Positions 7,900-15,274 of a DNA stretch of 64,000 bases are shown piece after piece. The notes below the pieces were generated by a model. The model worked only from the letters and a program-made list of their open reading frames with translations, was not told the origin of the DNA and searched no databases. A program made the position numbers and the translations under genes. Source of the stretch: Plesiomonas sp051652165 (GTDB taxonomy: Bacteria; Pseudomonadota; Gammaproteobacteria; Enterobacterales; CAMTGL01); the NCBI RefSeq assembly GCF_051652165.1, contig NZ_JBOFTR010000003.1, positions 62,001-126,000 on the forward strand, given 5' to 3'. Within the stretch, counting starts at the first letter, position 1, and every line of letters starts with the position of its first letter.

Positions 7900-9135
7900 A
7901 TGACCACGCAAAACCCAAAACACAGCACAATATCCCCTATATCATCAATAAAACCGTGGGTTGAACCAGTGTTAGTCCTGACGATGCTGGGGCTGCTTTT
8001 TGGCTATCTTGGCCATGTGATGGGGTTATCAGCAATGGTCAACACCCTATTCAATACTGCGCATCAACTGCTACTCAATACCATTCTTTTTATTATGGGG
8101 ATCACTGTGCTCTCTGGCGCATTGAGCCAACTACTCAGTGAATTTGGGGTGATCCGCCTGCTCGAAGTACTGCTTGCCCCACTCATGCGCCCGTTATATC
8201 GCCTACCAGGGCGAGCAGCACTTGCCGGATTAATGACCTTTTTCTCTGATAATCCAGCGGTCATCAGCTTGGCAAAAGATCCACGTTTTCGGCGCGGATT
8301 ACGCCCATGGCAGCTGATCTCACTGACCAATTTTGGTACTGCTTTTGGGATGGGGCTGATAGTAGTCACCTTTATGGCCACGCTACAACTTAATACACAA
8401 GAAAATACAGTTAAAGCAGCACTGTTAGGGTTAGCGGGTGCACTGATCGGCTCTATTGTCAGTACACGCCTAATGCAACGCATGATCAAACCACTTGTTG
8501 GTGATCAGCCGCTTGATGAAACCTCACCTGAGCACTTTGTGAATATCGCTACAGCATCAACCGCCCCCGTATTACCTGCTAACCCTACCCATTGCACATT
8601 AGAAAATAGACCAATGGAAGAGACCACACCGCTTTGGTTACGTGTACTCAATGCCCTGCTTGATGGTGGTAAGTCGGGTGTAGAATTAGGAATGGCCGTG
8701 ATCCCCGGCGTACTGATTATTAGTACCTTTGTTATGCTGCTAACCTTTGGACCAGGCGCACAAGGTTATACAGGTGAGGCCTTTCAAGGTGTAGGTTTAT
8801 TGCCTGTATTAGCCGGTAAAGCAGGTTGGCTGTTTGATGCTCTATTTGGCTTTAAACACCCTGAGCTTATTGCATTTCCAGCAACTTCACTGGGCGCTGT
8901 CGGAGCAGCCATGTCACTTGTACCACCGTTTATCGGAAAAGGGCTTATTTCTGGTAATGAAATTGCAGTATTTACCGCGATGGGTATGTGTTGGAGTGGA
9001 TTTCTCAGCACGCATACAGCGATGCTTGATGCACTCGGCTACCGTTTTCTGACCTCACGCGCCATTATTGCCCATACTCTCGGCGGTTTAGTGGCAGGGA
9101 TCAGCGCACATCAGCTCTATTTACTATTTGCTTAA
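7900..9135 (+). CDS. Gate-domain (nucleoside-recognition-like) membrane protein
   Basis: A 411-residue inner-membrane protein with about ten hydrophobic segments. Glycine/serine-rich repeats resembling the Gate domain (PF07670) occur twice, near residues 65-115 (MGITVLSGALSQLLSEFGVI) and 280-350 (LLPVLAGKAGWLFDALFGFK). Members of this group are putative transporters of unknown substrate, often annotated as nucleoside-recognition proteins. A ribosome site AGGG lies 7 bases upstream. It stands alone between tRNA-Asn copy 1 and the NupC-like gene, so context does not assign a job. A stem-loop at 9183-9215 follows. Confidence 0.65.
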   Translation: MTTQNPKHSTISPISSIKPWVEPVLVLTMLGLLFGYLGHVMGLSAMVNTLFNTAHQLLLNTILFIMGITVLSGALSQLLSEFGVIRLLEVLLAPLMRPLYRLPGRAALAGLMTFFSDNPAVISLAKDPRFRRGLRPWQLISLTNFGTAFGMGLIVVTFMATLQLNTQENTVKAALLGLAGALIGSIVSTRLMQRMIKPLVGDQPLDETSPEHFVNIATASTAPVLPANPTHCTLENRPMEETTPLWLRVLNALLDGGKSGVELGMAVIPGVLIISTFVMLLTFGPGAQGYTGEAFQGVGLLPVLAGKAGWLFDALFGFKHPELIAFPATSLGAVGAAMSLVPPFIGKGLISGNEIAVFTAMGMCWSGFLSTHTAMLDALGYRFLTSRAIIAHTLGGLVAGISAHQLYLLFA

Positions 9136-9182
9136 TTTTTTTGCTACTGATTTTTAATAGATAGCACTTTTTGATAGATAAC

Positions 9183-9215
9183 ACTTAGCGCAGACAAACC
9201 ACGTATGCGCTAAGT
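9183..9215. other. stem-loop, ACTTAGCGCA inverted repeat
   Basis: Perfect 10-base arms ACTTAGCGCA / TGCGCTAAGT with a 13-base loop and no T run. It may end transcription of the Gate-domain gene or be an intergenic repeat. TATGCGCTAAGT recurs after ridA (about 36436-36447). Confidence 0.4.
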
Positions 9216-9379
9216 TATCAAGTAAGCAATTTTTTGCCTTTCGTACTTTATTTCACCACCTAGCTAATCTGATTTGCATGATAAATGTAAGTAAGCGTAT
9301 TTTTGTAATACACTTCAAATTATGAAACCCCACATACAGTATCTTGCTTATTATTTTGTGAGCTGCATCGGTGTATTTT

Positions 9380-10564
9380 ATGAAAATCCTCCACTTTCTG
9401 CTCGGCCTGTTTGTTGTTTTTGTTCTCGCCCTGCTTGTCAGTAAAGATCGTTCGAAAATTAAAATTCGCTATCTCATCCAACTGATTGGAATTGAGCTTT
9501 TCTTGTCCTATTTTTTGTTGCACTCGTCAATCGGGCTCGATTTAGTGACCGGTTTATCTAATGCTTTCAATAGATTATTGGCATATGCTGCTGATGGCAC
9601 AAACTTCGTATTTGGGGGTTTACTCAATGTCGGTGAGTTTAGCTTTTTCCTGCAAGTACTGATGCCAATCGTGTTTATTTCAGTATTAATAGGGATATTG
9701 CAACACATCAAAGTGTTACCTGTAGTGATCCGTTTTATCGGCGTGCTGTTGTCAAAAATCAACGGTATGGGAAAAATTGAATCATTCAATGCAATCAGTG
9801 CCATGATCATTGGCCAGTCAGAAAACTTTATTGCCTATAAAAATATTCTCAGCCGGATCTCAGAACGGCGCATGTACACCATGGCGGCAACCGCAATGTC
9901 GACCGTATCAATGTCAATTGTTGGCTCATACATGCAGCTCATTGAACCACGCTATGTTGTTGCTGCCCTCATTTTGAACATGTTCAGCACCTTTATTATT
10001 TTGTCAGTCATCAACCCGTATGACAGCCATGAAGAAGATGATCTGATGGAGATTGAGTCAGAAAACAGTTCCCTGACCTTCTTTGAAATGCTGGGTGAAT
10101 ATATTCTGGCCGGTTTTAAAGTTGCGGTGATTGTCGCGGCAATGCTGATTGGTTTTATTGCACTGATCTCCATGATTAACCATATTTTCAGTGCTCTGTT
10201 TGGGATAAGTTTCCAAAACACACTCGGCTACCTGTTCTACCCCGTTGCTTGGCTGATGGGCATTCCACACACCGAAGCACTGCAAGCAGGCAGTATTATG
10301 GCGACAAAACTGGTCACCAATGAATTTGTGGCGATGATGGAGCTGAAAAAACAAGCCATGACTTTATCACCGCATACCGTTGGCGTTATCTCGATTTTTC
10401 TGGTCTCTTTTGCCAACTTTAGCTCTATCGGAATTATTGCCGGAGCCGTCAAAGGGCTAAACGAAGAGCGCGGTAATATGGTCTCACGGTTTGGCTTACG
10501 TTTACTGTATGGGTCAACACTGGTCAGTGTACTTTCCGCATTGATTGCTGGTTTGATGCTATAA
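9380..10564 (+). CDS. NupC-family nucleoside:cation symporter
   Basis: A 394-residue concentrative nucleoside transporter of the CNT family that would carry nucleosides inward with protons. The N-terminus (MKILHFLLGLFVVFVLALLV) aligns with E. coli NupC, which favours the ATG at 9380 over the in-frame GTG at 9371. Family features are TNFVFGGLL, the substrate-site motif IIGQSENFIAYKN near residue 145, and the late TNEFVAM segment. About nine to ten membrane helices are expected. It has no operon partner; tRNA genes follow after 111 bases. Uridine/cytidine-type specificity is likely from the family but is not shown. Confidence 0.85.
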   Translation: MKILHFLLGLFVVFVLALLVSKDRSKIKIRYLIQLIGIELFLSYFLLHSSIGLDLVTGLSNAFNRLLAYAADGTNFVFGGLLNVGEFSFFLQVLMPIVFISVLIGILQHIKVLPVVIRFIGVLLSKINGMGKIESFNAISAMIIGQSENFIAYKNILSRISERRMYTMAATAMSTVSMSIVGSYMQLIEPRYVVAALILNMFSTFIILSVINPYDSHEEDDLMEIESENSSLTFFEMLGEYILAGFKVAVIVAAMLIGFIALISMINHIFSALFGISFQNTLGYLFYPVAWLMGIPHTEALQAGSIMATKLVTNEFVAMMELKKQAMTLSPHTVGVISIFLVSFANFSSIGIIAGAVKGLNEERGNMVSRFGLRLLYGSTLVSVLSALIAGLML

Positions 10565-10629
10565 AATAACCATTTCGTTGAAAAATAAGCCAAACGGCTG
10601 TATTAAACGGGATTTATTGCAAAAGGGTG

Positions 10630-10658
10630 TTGACTCAAAAGCCTAAAACCCGTTTAAT
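10630..10658 (+). promoter_or_regulatory. promoter of the Phe-Asn-Phe-Asn tRNA block
   Basis: TTGACT (10630-10635), a 17-base spacer and TTTAAT (10653-10658), followed by a GC-rich discriminator ACGCCCC typical of stringently controlled stable-RNA promoters. The same layout precedes the tRNA-Phe at 14483. Confidence 0.75.
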
Positions 10659-10675
10659 ACGCCCCACAACGCGCT

Positions 10676-10751
10676 GCCCGGATAGCTCAGTCGGTAGAGC
10701 AGGGGATTGAAAATCCCCGTGTCCGTGGTTCGATTCCGCGTCCGGGCACCA
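10676..10751 (+). tRNA. tRNA-Phe (GAA), copy 1
   Basis: 76 bases. The acceptor GCCCGGA pairs with TCCGGGC, the anticodon loop is TTGAAAA, and CCA is encoded. It is first in a four-gene run Phe-Asn-Phe-Asn. Confidence 0.97.
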
Positions 10752-10821
10752 CTTCTCATTATCACTCGGTGAACTGAGAAATTAGTTAAGCGTTGTAAGC
10801 TGTGAAAACAGCAAGAATAAT

Positions 10822-10897
10822 TCCTCCTTAGTTCAGTCGGTAGAACGGCGGACTGTTAATCCGTATGTCGCAAGTTCAAGTCTTGCAGGAGGAGCCA
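10822..10897 (+). tRNA. tRNA-Asn (GTT), copy 2
   Basis: Identical to the tRNA-Asn at 7727, with a GTT anticodon and encoded CCA. It lies 70 bases after tRNA-Phe copy 1 and probably belongs to the same transcript. Confidence 0.97.
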
Positions 10898-10911
10898 AAT
10901 TTATACGTGCT

Positions 10912-10987
10912 GCCCGGATAGCTCAGTCGGTAGAGCAGGGGATTGAAAATCCCCGTGTCCGTGGTTCGATTCCGCGTCCGGGCACCA
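10912..10987 (+). tRNA. tRNA-Phe (GAA), copy 2
   Basis: Identical to copy 1. It starts 14 bases after tRNA-Asn copy 2, too close for its own promoter, so it is processed from a shared precursor. Confidence 0.97.
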
Positions 10988-11013
10988 TCACGTATAAACG
11001 TACAAAATTCAAT

Positions 11014-11089
11014 TCCTCCTTAGTTCAGTCGGTAGAACGGCGGACTGTTAATCCGTATGTCGCAAGTTCAAGTCTTGCAGGAGGAGCCA
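11014..11089 (+). tRNA. tRNA-Asn (GTT), copy 3
   Basis: Identical to the other two Asn genes. It is last in the run, followed 6 bases later by the terminator at 11096. Confidence 0.97.
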
Positions 11090-11095
11090 TACAGA

Positions 11096-11128
11096 AAAGC
11101 CCTGCTCATTGAGCAGGGCTTTTTTTTT
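11096..11128 (+). terminator. terminator of the tRNA block
   Basis: AAAGCCCTGCTC / GAGCAGGGCTTT with loop ATT and eight or more Ts. It is a near copy of the terminator at 7809, showing that tRNA-Asn and its terminator were duplicated together. Confidence 0.9.
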
Positions 11129-11486
11129 GCCTGTCATCATCTCTCGTATCATCCCCCTCTTGTATCACTACTCACATCTGAACCGTTCCCGCACTGTGTC
11201 CTATAGCCTGTTATCTATCGTTGTCTCTATTTTTTCTACGAATACACTCTGTTTTTCAAGCCGGTTTTTCGTGATATTCCTTATGTTCTCACCCGATAAA
11301 ATGCCACAAGTTCGATACATTACAGACATATCGTTTTATCTCTATCCCTCCCCTTACTAATTATTCCACTTTCCCTGCATTTTATACTTTACGCACAAAA
11401 CCCCTTTGCCTTAGTATGCGCATTGAAGACATTTATATTCACTATTAAGCATTATTATTCAAATAAAAATCTAGGATACGGAATTC
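11129..11486. other. intergenic stretch before the yfcC-like gene
   Basis: No convincing gene. An 83-codon open frame here begins inside the terminator and has no ribosome site. The last 65 bases hold the ARG-box-like sites at 11426-11463 and a ribosome site (AGGA) for the yfcC-like gene. Confidence 0.6.
11426..11463. promoter_or_regulatory. tandem ARG-box-like sites upstream of the yfcC-like gene
   Basis: Two 18-base windows (11426-11443 and 11446-11463) each end in a perfect ATTCA half after four A/T bases. By eye they match the ArgR consensus WNTGAATWWWWATTCANW at about 15 and 16 of 18 positions. They are separated by 2 bases (3 is usual). The left halves are poor, so this is only a candidate ArgR operator. 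Confidence 0.35.
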
Positions 11487-13016
11487 ATGAGCGAGCCTGT
11501 TGCTGAGAATAAATCGGTCGGTACTGCCAGCCGTTGGCAAATGCCAGATACCTTGGTCATTATCTTTTTTGTTGGGATCCTTGCTGCGGCGCTGACCTAT
11601 GTGATTCCGGTAGGTTCATTCCAAAATCAAGAAGTGCACTATGTTATTGATGGTGCAGAAAAAACACGTAAAGTTGTTAACCCAGAGTCATTCGCTTATG
11701 TGACCGATGCAGCCGGTGAAACCGTTTATCAACCGATTAAAGTATTTGCCAGCGGCGGAGATATTGGTTTACTGAACTTCCCGTTTGAAGGGCTGGTCTC
11801 CGGTGACAAATGGGGCTCGGCAATTGGCGTGATCATGTTTATGCTGGTGATCGGCGGTGCATTTGGCATTGTTATGCGCACAGGCACTATCGATAACGGC
11901 ATTTTGCGGCTGATTGATAAAACGAAAGGCAACGAGCTGCTGTTTATCCCCGTGATGTTTACGCTCTTTTCACTGGGCGGTGCAGTATTTGGCATGGGCG
12001 AAGAGGCGATTGCGTTTGCCATTATCATCGCCCCGCTGATGGTACGCTTAGGCTATGACAGCATCACAACGGTGATGGTGACCTATATCGCCACTCAAAT
12101 CGGCTTTGCAACGTCGTGGATGAATCCATTCAGTGTTGCTATTGCACAAGGTATTGCCGGTATTCCGGTGCTCTCAGGTGCCAGTGTGCGAATTGTACTG
12201 TGGTGCTTGTTTACGCTAGTTGGTATGGCCTTTACCATGCGTTATGCCGCTAAAGTACGTAAAGACCCTACATTATCTTACAGTTACCGTACTGATGCTC
12301 ACTTTCGTAACCAAACGGCTGAACTGCGCGATAGCCGCTTTGTGCTGGGTGATTGGCTGGTACTCGCGACCGTTATCGGGGTAACCATTTGGGTTATCTG
12401 GGGCGTAGTCGTTCATGCGTGGTATATCCCTGAAATCGCGTCACAATTTTTTGCTATGGGCTTAATTTCTGGCTTAATTGCCGTGGTCTTTCGCCTAAAT
12501 AACATGACATTAAATGATATCGCCTCTTCATTTCGTGAAGGTGCAGCGGTGATGATTGCCCCTGCTCTGCTGGTTGGTCTGGCCAAAGGGGTGTTACTGA
12601 TGGTCGGCAGTGGCGGTACGGATGAACCAAGCGTGCTCAACAGTATTTTGCACAGTGCCTCAGGGTTGATTGGCGGCATGCACGACTCGGTGGCGGCATG
12701 GTTTATGTTTACCTTCCAGTCAGTATTCAATTTCTTTGTGACCTCAGGATCGGGGCAAGCTGCCCTCACTATGCCGCTGATGGCGCCGCTCGGTGATCTG
12801 GTGGGTGTGAGCCGTCAGGTTTCGGTGCTGGCTTTCCAGCTTGGCGATGGTTTTACCAATGTGATTGTGCCAACTTCAGCATCTCTAATGGGGACGCTGG
12901 GTGTTTGCCGTGTTGACTGGGGCGATTGGGCACGTTTTTGCTGGCGCTTTATGCTGCTGCTGTTTGTGATGGCCAGTATCGTGGTCGTGCTGGCACAGTG
13001 GTTTGGTTATAGCTAA
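11487..13016 (+). CDS. YfcC-family (ArcD/DcuC-like) membrane transporter
   Basis: A 509-residue member of the PF03606 group, putative basic amino acid antiporters or C4-dicarboxylate carriers, with about 12 membrane helices. The first helix (TLVIIFFVGILAAALTYVIP) is followed by an extracytoplasmic loop of about 70 residues, then FPFEGLVSG, a glycine-rich LVIGGAFGIVMRTG and a re-entrant-like GGAVFGMGEEAIAF. Near the C-terminus, FVTSGSGQAALTMPLMAPLGD is the conserved family signature. Arginine/ornithine exchange is possible given the upstream ARG-box-like sites, but the substrate is not proven. The hydrolase at 13358 follows after a terminator, so it is probably a separate transcript. Confidence 0.8.
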   Translation: MSEPVAENKSVGTASRWQMPDTLVIIFFVGILAAALTYVIPVGSFQNQEVHYVIDGAEKTRKVVNPESFAYVTDAAGETVYQPIKVFASGGDIGLLNFPFEGLVSGDKWGSAIGVIMFMLVIGGAFGIVMRTGTIDNGILRLIDKTKGNELLFIPVMFTLFSLGGAVFGMGEEAIAFAIIIAPLMVRLGYDSITTVMVTYIATQIGFATSWMNPFSVAIAQGIAGIPVLSGASVRIVLWCLFTLVGMAFTMRYAAKVRKDPTLSYSYRTDAHFRNQTAELRDSRFVLGDWLVLATVIGVTIWVIWGVVVHAWYIPEIASQFFAMGLISGLIAVVFRLNNMTLNDIASSFREGAAVMIAPALLVGLAKGVLLMVGSGGTDEPSVLNSILHSASGLIGGMHDSVAAWFMFTFQSVFNFFVTSGSGQAALTMPLMAPLGDLVGVSRQVSVLAFQLGDGFTNVIVPTSASLMGTLGVCRVDWGDWARFCWRFMLLLFVMASIVVVLAQWFGYS

Positions 13017-13357
13017 TACGGCATCTTGCAGAAAGAGCTACCGATGACTATCTATGATAATTTTCTGTAAATGAGGTAAGTGTATCTGTTTACTCTCTCA
13101 CTCTTTTTGGGTGAATGCGCCCGATAACGCGATGAGATAAAACCCTCAGATACAGATCTCAATCAGGTAAATTAATCAGATAAAAATATCGGCGATTGAT
13201 ACCGTAAGATGCTGAGTGTCTTACGGTATTTTTTATATCCACACGTTTATATTCACGCCATAATTTCTGCCCGAACGTTAGCCGATTGTCTTGATAACGC
13301 AGGCAAGATGCGCGTATCGTGGAAGAATAACGTATTACTGATGGAACACTGACCGTT
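13017..13357. other. intergenic stretch holding a terminator
   Basis: Contains the terminator at 13200. Nothing else is recognised. The last 100 bases must carry the promoter of the M14-type gene, but no clear -35/-10 pair stands out. Confidence 0.5.
13200..13234 (+). terminator. terminator after the yfcC-like gene
   Basis: Perfect 10-base stem TACCGTAAGA / TCTTACGGTA, a 9-base loop and six Ts. Confidence 0.85.
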
Positions 13358-14371
13358 ATGTCTGCAACTTGTTTTACATCCGATATTATTGACGGTAAAA
13401 AGGTCGTCGCGCATTTAAATAGCGATGATTTACCGGCAGGAAAGCACCAGTTCTACTTCCGGCCACTGGATATGGCAACCGGCCAAGGTTGGTATATTCC
13501 CGTCACGGTGCTAAAAGGGACACTGCCGGGTAAACGCCTGTTGGTCACCGCCGGTGTGCACGGTGATGAGCTTAATGGCGTGTTAACCGCGCAGCAGTTA
13601 ATGCGATCGTTAGAGACCGCCACACTCAGCGGTACAGTGACGATTGTTTCTGGCGTAAACTTGCCCGGTATTCTGGGCAGCAGTCGTGATTTTATTCCCA
13701 ATGACCCCGATGCCTCTCCGGTGAATTTGAACCGTTTGTTTCCCGGAAATCACCAGCACAATACGGCGGCAGGGCGCTATTTAGCCAATTTGTGGGATCA
13801 TCTTTTCACGCCGAATGCGGATTTCACGGTCGACTTACATACACAAACACGCGGTGCAGAATATCCGCTGTATGTATTTGCCGATTACCGCATTGAGCTG
13901 TGTGTGAAAATGGCCCGCCTGATGAACCCTGACTGTATTTTGGATGATCCGGGCGATCCGGGTGTTCTGGAGACAGAATGGAATCGCCGTAACGTGCCTT
14001 GTATTACTGTTGAGGTCGGCACAGCCAAACGTTATCAGCCTGATATGGTTAACCGCAGTGTAGAGGGTATCGAGAATATCTTGCGGGCTGAGGGCATGTT
14101 GGCAGGTTCAGTGAACGGTTTTGTGGCCGAAAACTGTTATGAAGGCACAAGTACAACAACATTACGCGCTAACAGCAGCGGTTATGCACTGCCGCAAGTA
14201 CAACTGGGTGATACGGTCATTGCCGAGCAATTGGTCGCCATTCAGTGGGATGCTTTTGGCAATGAAGTTGAGCGTTATTACGCACCCACTGCCGGACAGG
14301 TATTGAGTATTAATAGCGATCCACTGCGCGAGGCTGGCAGTTTATTGGTCAGAATTTTACACCGCAGTTGA
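13358..14371 (+). CDS. succinylglutamate desuccinylase/aspartoacylase family (M14-type) hydrolase
   Basis: A 337-residue zinc hydrolase. The metal motif is AGVHGDELNGV (about residues 67-77, His and Glu ligands), with a third ligand histidine in FTVDLHTQT (about 167). The candidate catalytic glutamate is in ITVEVGTA. The C-terminal beta domain (GQVLSINSDPLREAGSLLVR) is typical of the AstE/aspartoacylase superfamily, which cleaves N-acyl groups from amino acids. It is too divergent to be called AstE, and no other ast genes are nearby. The closest gene is the YfcC-like carrier; uptake of an acylated amino acid followed by deacylation is a reasonable guess. Confidence 0.75.
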   Translation: MSATCFTSDIIDGKKVVAHLNSDDLPAGKHQFYFRPLDMATGQGWYIPVTVLKGTLPGKRLLVTAGVHGDELNGVLTAQQLMRSLETATLSGTVTIVSGVNLPGILGSSRDFIPNDPDASPVNLNRLFPGNHQHNTAAGRYLANLWDHLFTPNADFTVDLHTQTRGAEYPLYVFADYRIELCVKMARLMNPDCILDDPGDPGVLETEWNRRNVPCITVEVGTAKRYQPDMVNRSVEGIENILRAEGMLAGSVNGFVAENCYEGTSTTTLRANSSGYALPQVQLGDTVIAEQLVAIQWDAFGNEVERYYAPTAGQVLSINSDPLREAGSLLVRILHRS

Positions 14372-14439
14372 TTTTTTGCGCGTTAGCGATGAAAAAAGCA
14401 CCGAACACACTGTTTTCGCTGATTTTTGCATTTTTATCG

Positions 14440-14468
14440 TTGACAGAAAAGCTGAAAAACCGTTTAAT
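14440..14468 (+). promoter_or_regulatory. promoter of tRNA-Phe/tRNA-Thr
   Basis: Perfect TTGACA (14440-14445), a 17-base spacer and TTTAAT (14463-14468), followed by discriminator ACGTCCCAC. The stretch CCGTTTAATACG-CCCAC is shared with the promoter at 10630, indicating duplication. Confidence 0.85.
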
Positions 14469-14482
14469 ACGTCCCACGAGCT

Positions 14483-14558
14483 GCCCGGATAGCTCAGTCG
14501 GTAGAGCAGGGGATTGAAAATCCCCGTGTCCGTGGTTCGATTCCGCGTCCGGGCACCA
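14483..14558 (+). tRNA. tRNA-Phe (GAA), copy 3
   Basis: Identical to the two tRNA-Phe genes near 10.7-11.0 kb, with anticodon GAA and encoded CCA. Confidence 0.97.
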
Positions 14559-14568
14559 AAAGATTTAC

Positions 14569-14644
<76 letters not shown>

Positions 14645-14650
14645 TATAAG

Positions 14651-14678
14651 AAAGCCTCCAGATATCTGGAGGCTTTTT
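14651..14678 (+). terminator. terminator after tRNA-Thr
   Basis: An 11-base stem AAAGCCTCCAG / CTGGAGGCTTT with a 4-base loop ATAT and a T run. Confidence 0.9.
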
Positions 14679-14724
14679 TGTTTCTGCTTTATCCCACCCA
14701 TGTAACCCCTGTTATTTACTCACA

Positions 14725-15189
14725 CTATTCACGACCAACAAGTACGCAAGGGTTAGTAATAAACGCCTCTTTTTTTGCCTTACGCCACTGTTTAATTCGG
14801 TACTCTATCTGTAGAGCACTGCGCTGATTGTCGGTTTCCTGTTGCCAAACTAGCGTTAAAGGCCCTTTTCCGCGCAATGCTTTTGCCCCCTTTCCCTGTT
14901 GATGCTGTTGTACTCGGCGTGTCACATCGGTTGAAATACCGGTATATAAGCGCCCATCAGCCATTCTGATCATATAAACCGACCAGACTACCGCAGATAA
15001 AGCGGGTATTGGGTCTGTCTCTGACGGGCATTCAGATTCAGTACTCTGCGTGAGAGTTTGAGTATGAGAGAGGTGTGTGTCAAAACAGGTCTGTTCTTCT
15101 GGCATGCTGAGAGTGTCGTTGTGAGGTTGTGATTTATCAAGTGGTATCATACACAAAAAAAACGGCTGTAAGCGCCTCTCAAGCGCCAT
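14725..15189 (-). CDS. yhbQ: GIY-YIG nuclease-superfamily protein (YhbQ-like)
   Basis: The C-terminal 85 residues form a UPF0213/YhbQ GIY-YIG domain: SVYMIRMADGRLYTGISTDV, then TRRVQQHQQGKGAKALRGKG and the glutamate in ALQIEYRIKQW. Orthologues are about 100 residues, so the 65-residue Ser/Thr/Pro-rich N-terminus is extra. The start is doubtful. The first ATG lies in the T run of the speF terminator although GAAGGGCG sits just upstream; other ATGs fall at 15150 and 15105. yhbQ neighbours yhbS and ubiT in E. coli; here it lies about 10 kb from them. YhbQ-type proteins are DNA endonucleases of uncertain role. Confidence 0.8.
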   Translation of the reverse strand: MALERRLQPFFLCMIPLDKSQPHNDTLSMPEEQTCFDTHLSHTQTLTQSTESECPSETDPIPALSAVVWSVYMIRMADGRLYTGISTDVTRRVQQHQQGKGAKALRGKGPLTLVWQQETDNQRSALQIEYRIKQWRKAKKEAFITNPCVLVGRE

Positions 15190-15215
15190 AAAAAACGCCC
15201 TTCGGTAGGAAGGGC
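15190..15215 (-). terminator. terminator after speF
   Basis: On the minus strand GCCCTTC / GAAGGGC, a 5-base loop, then GTTTTTT. It lies 60 bases after the speF stop and immediately before the longest yhbQ frame. Confidence 0.8.
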
Positions 15216-15274
15216 ATGGTGAATGCGATATCCGCGTTAGCCAATATAACGCTAACTGACTATGGCTGACTGAC

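Noticed and set aside
11109..11360. An 83-codon frame after the tRNA block
   Set aside because: It starts inside a terminator, has no ribosome site and resembles no protein.
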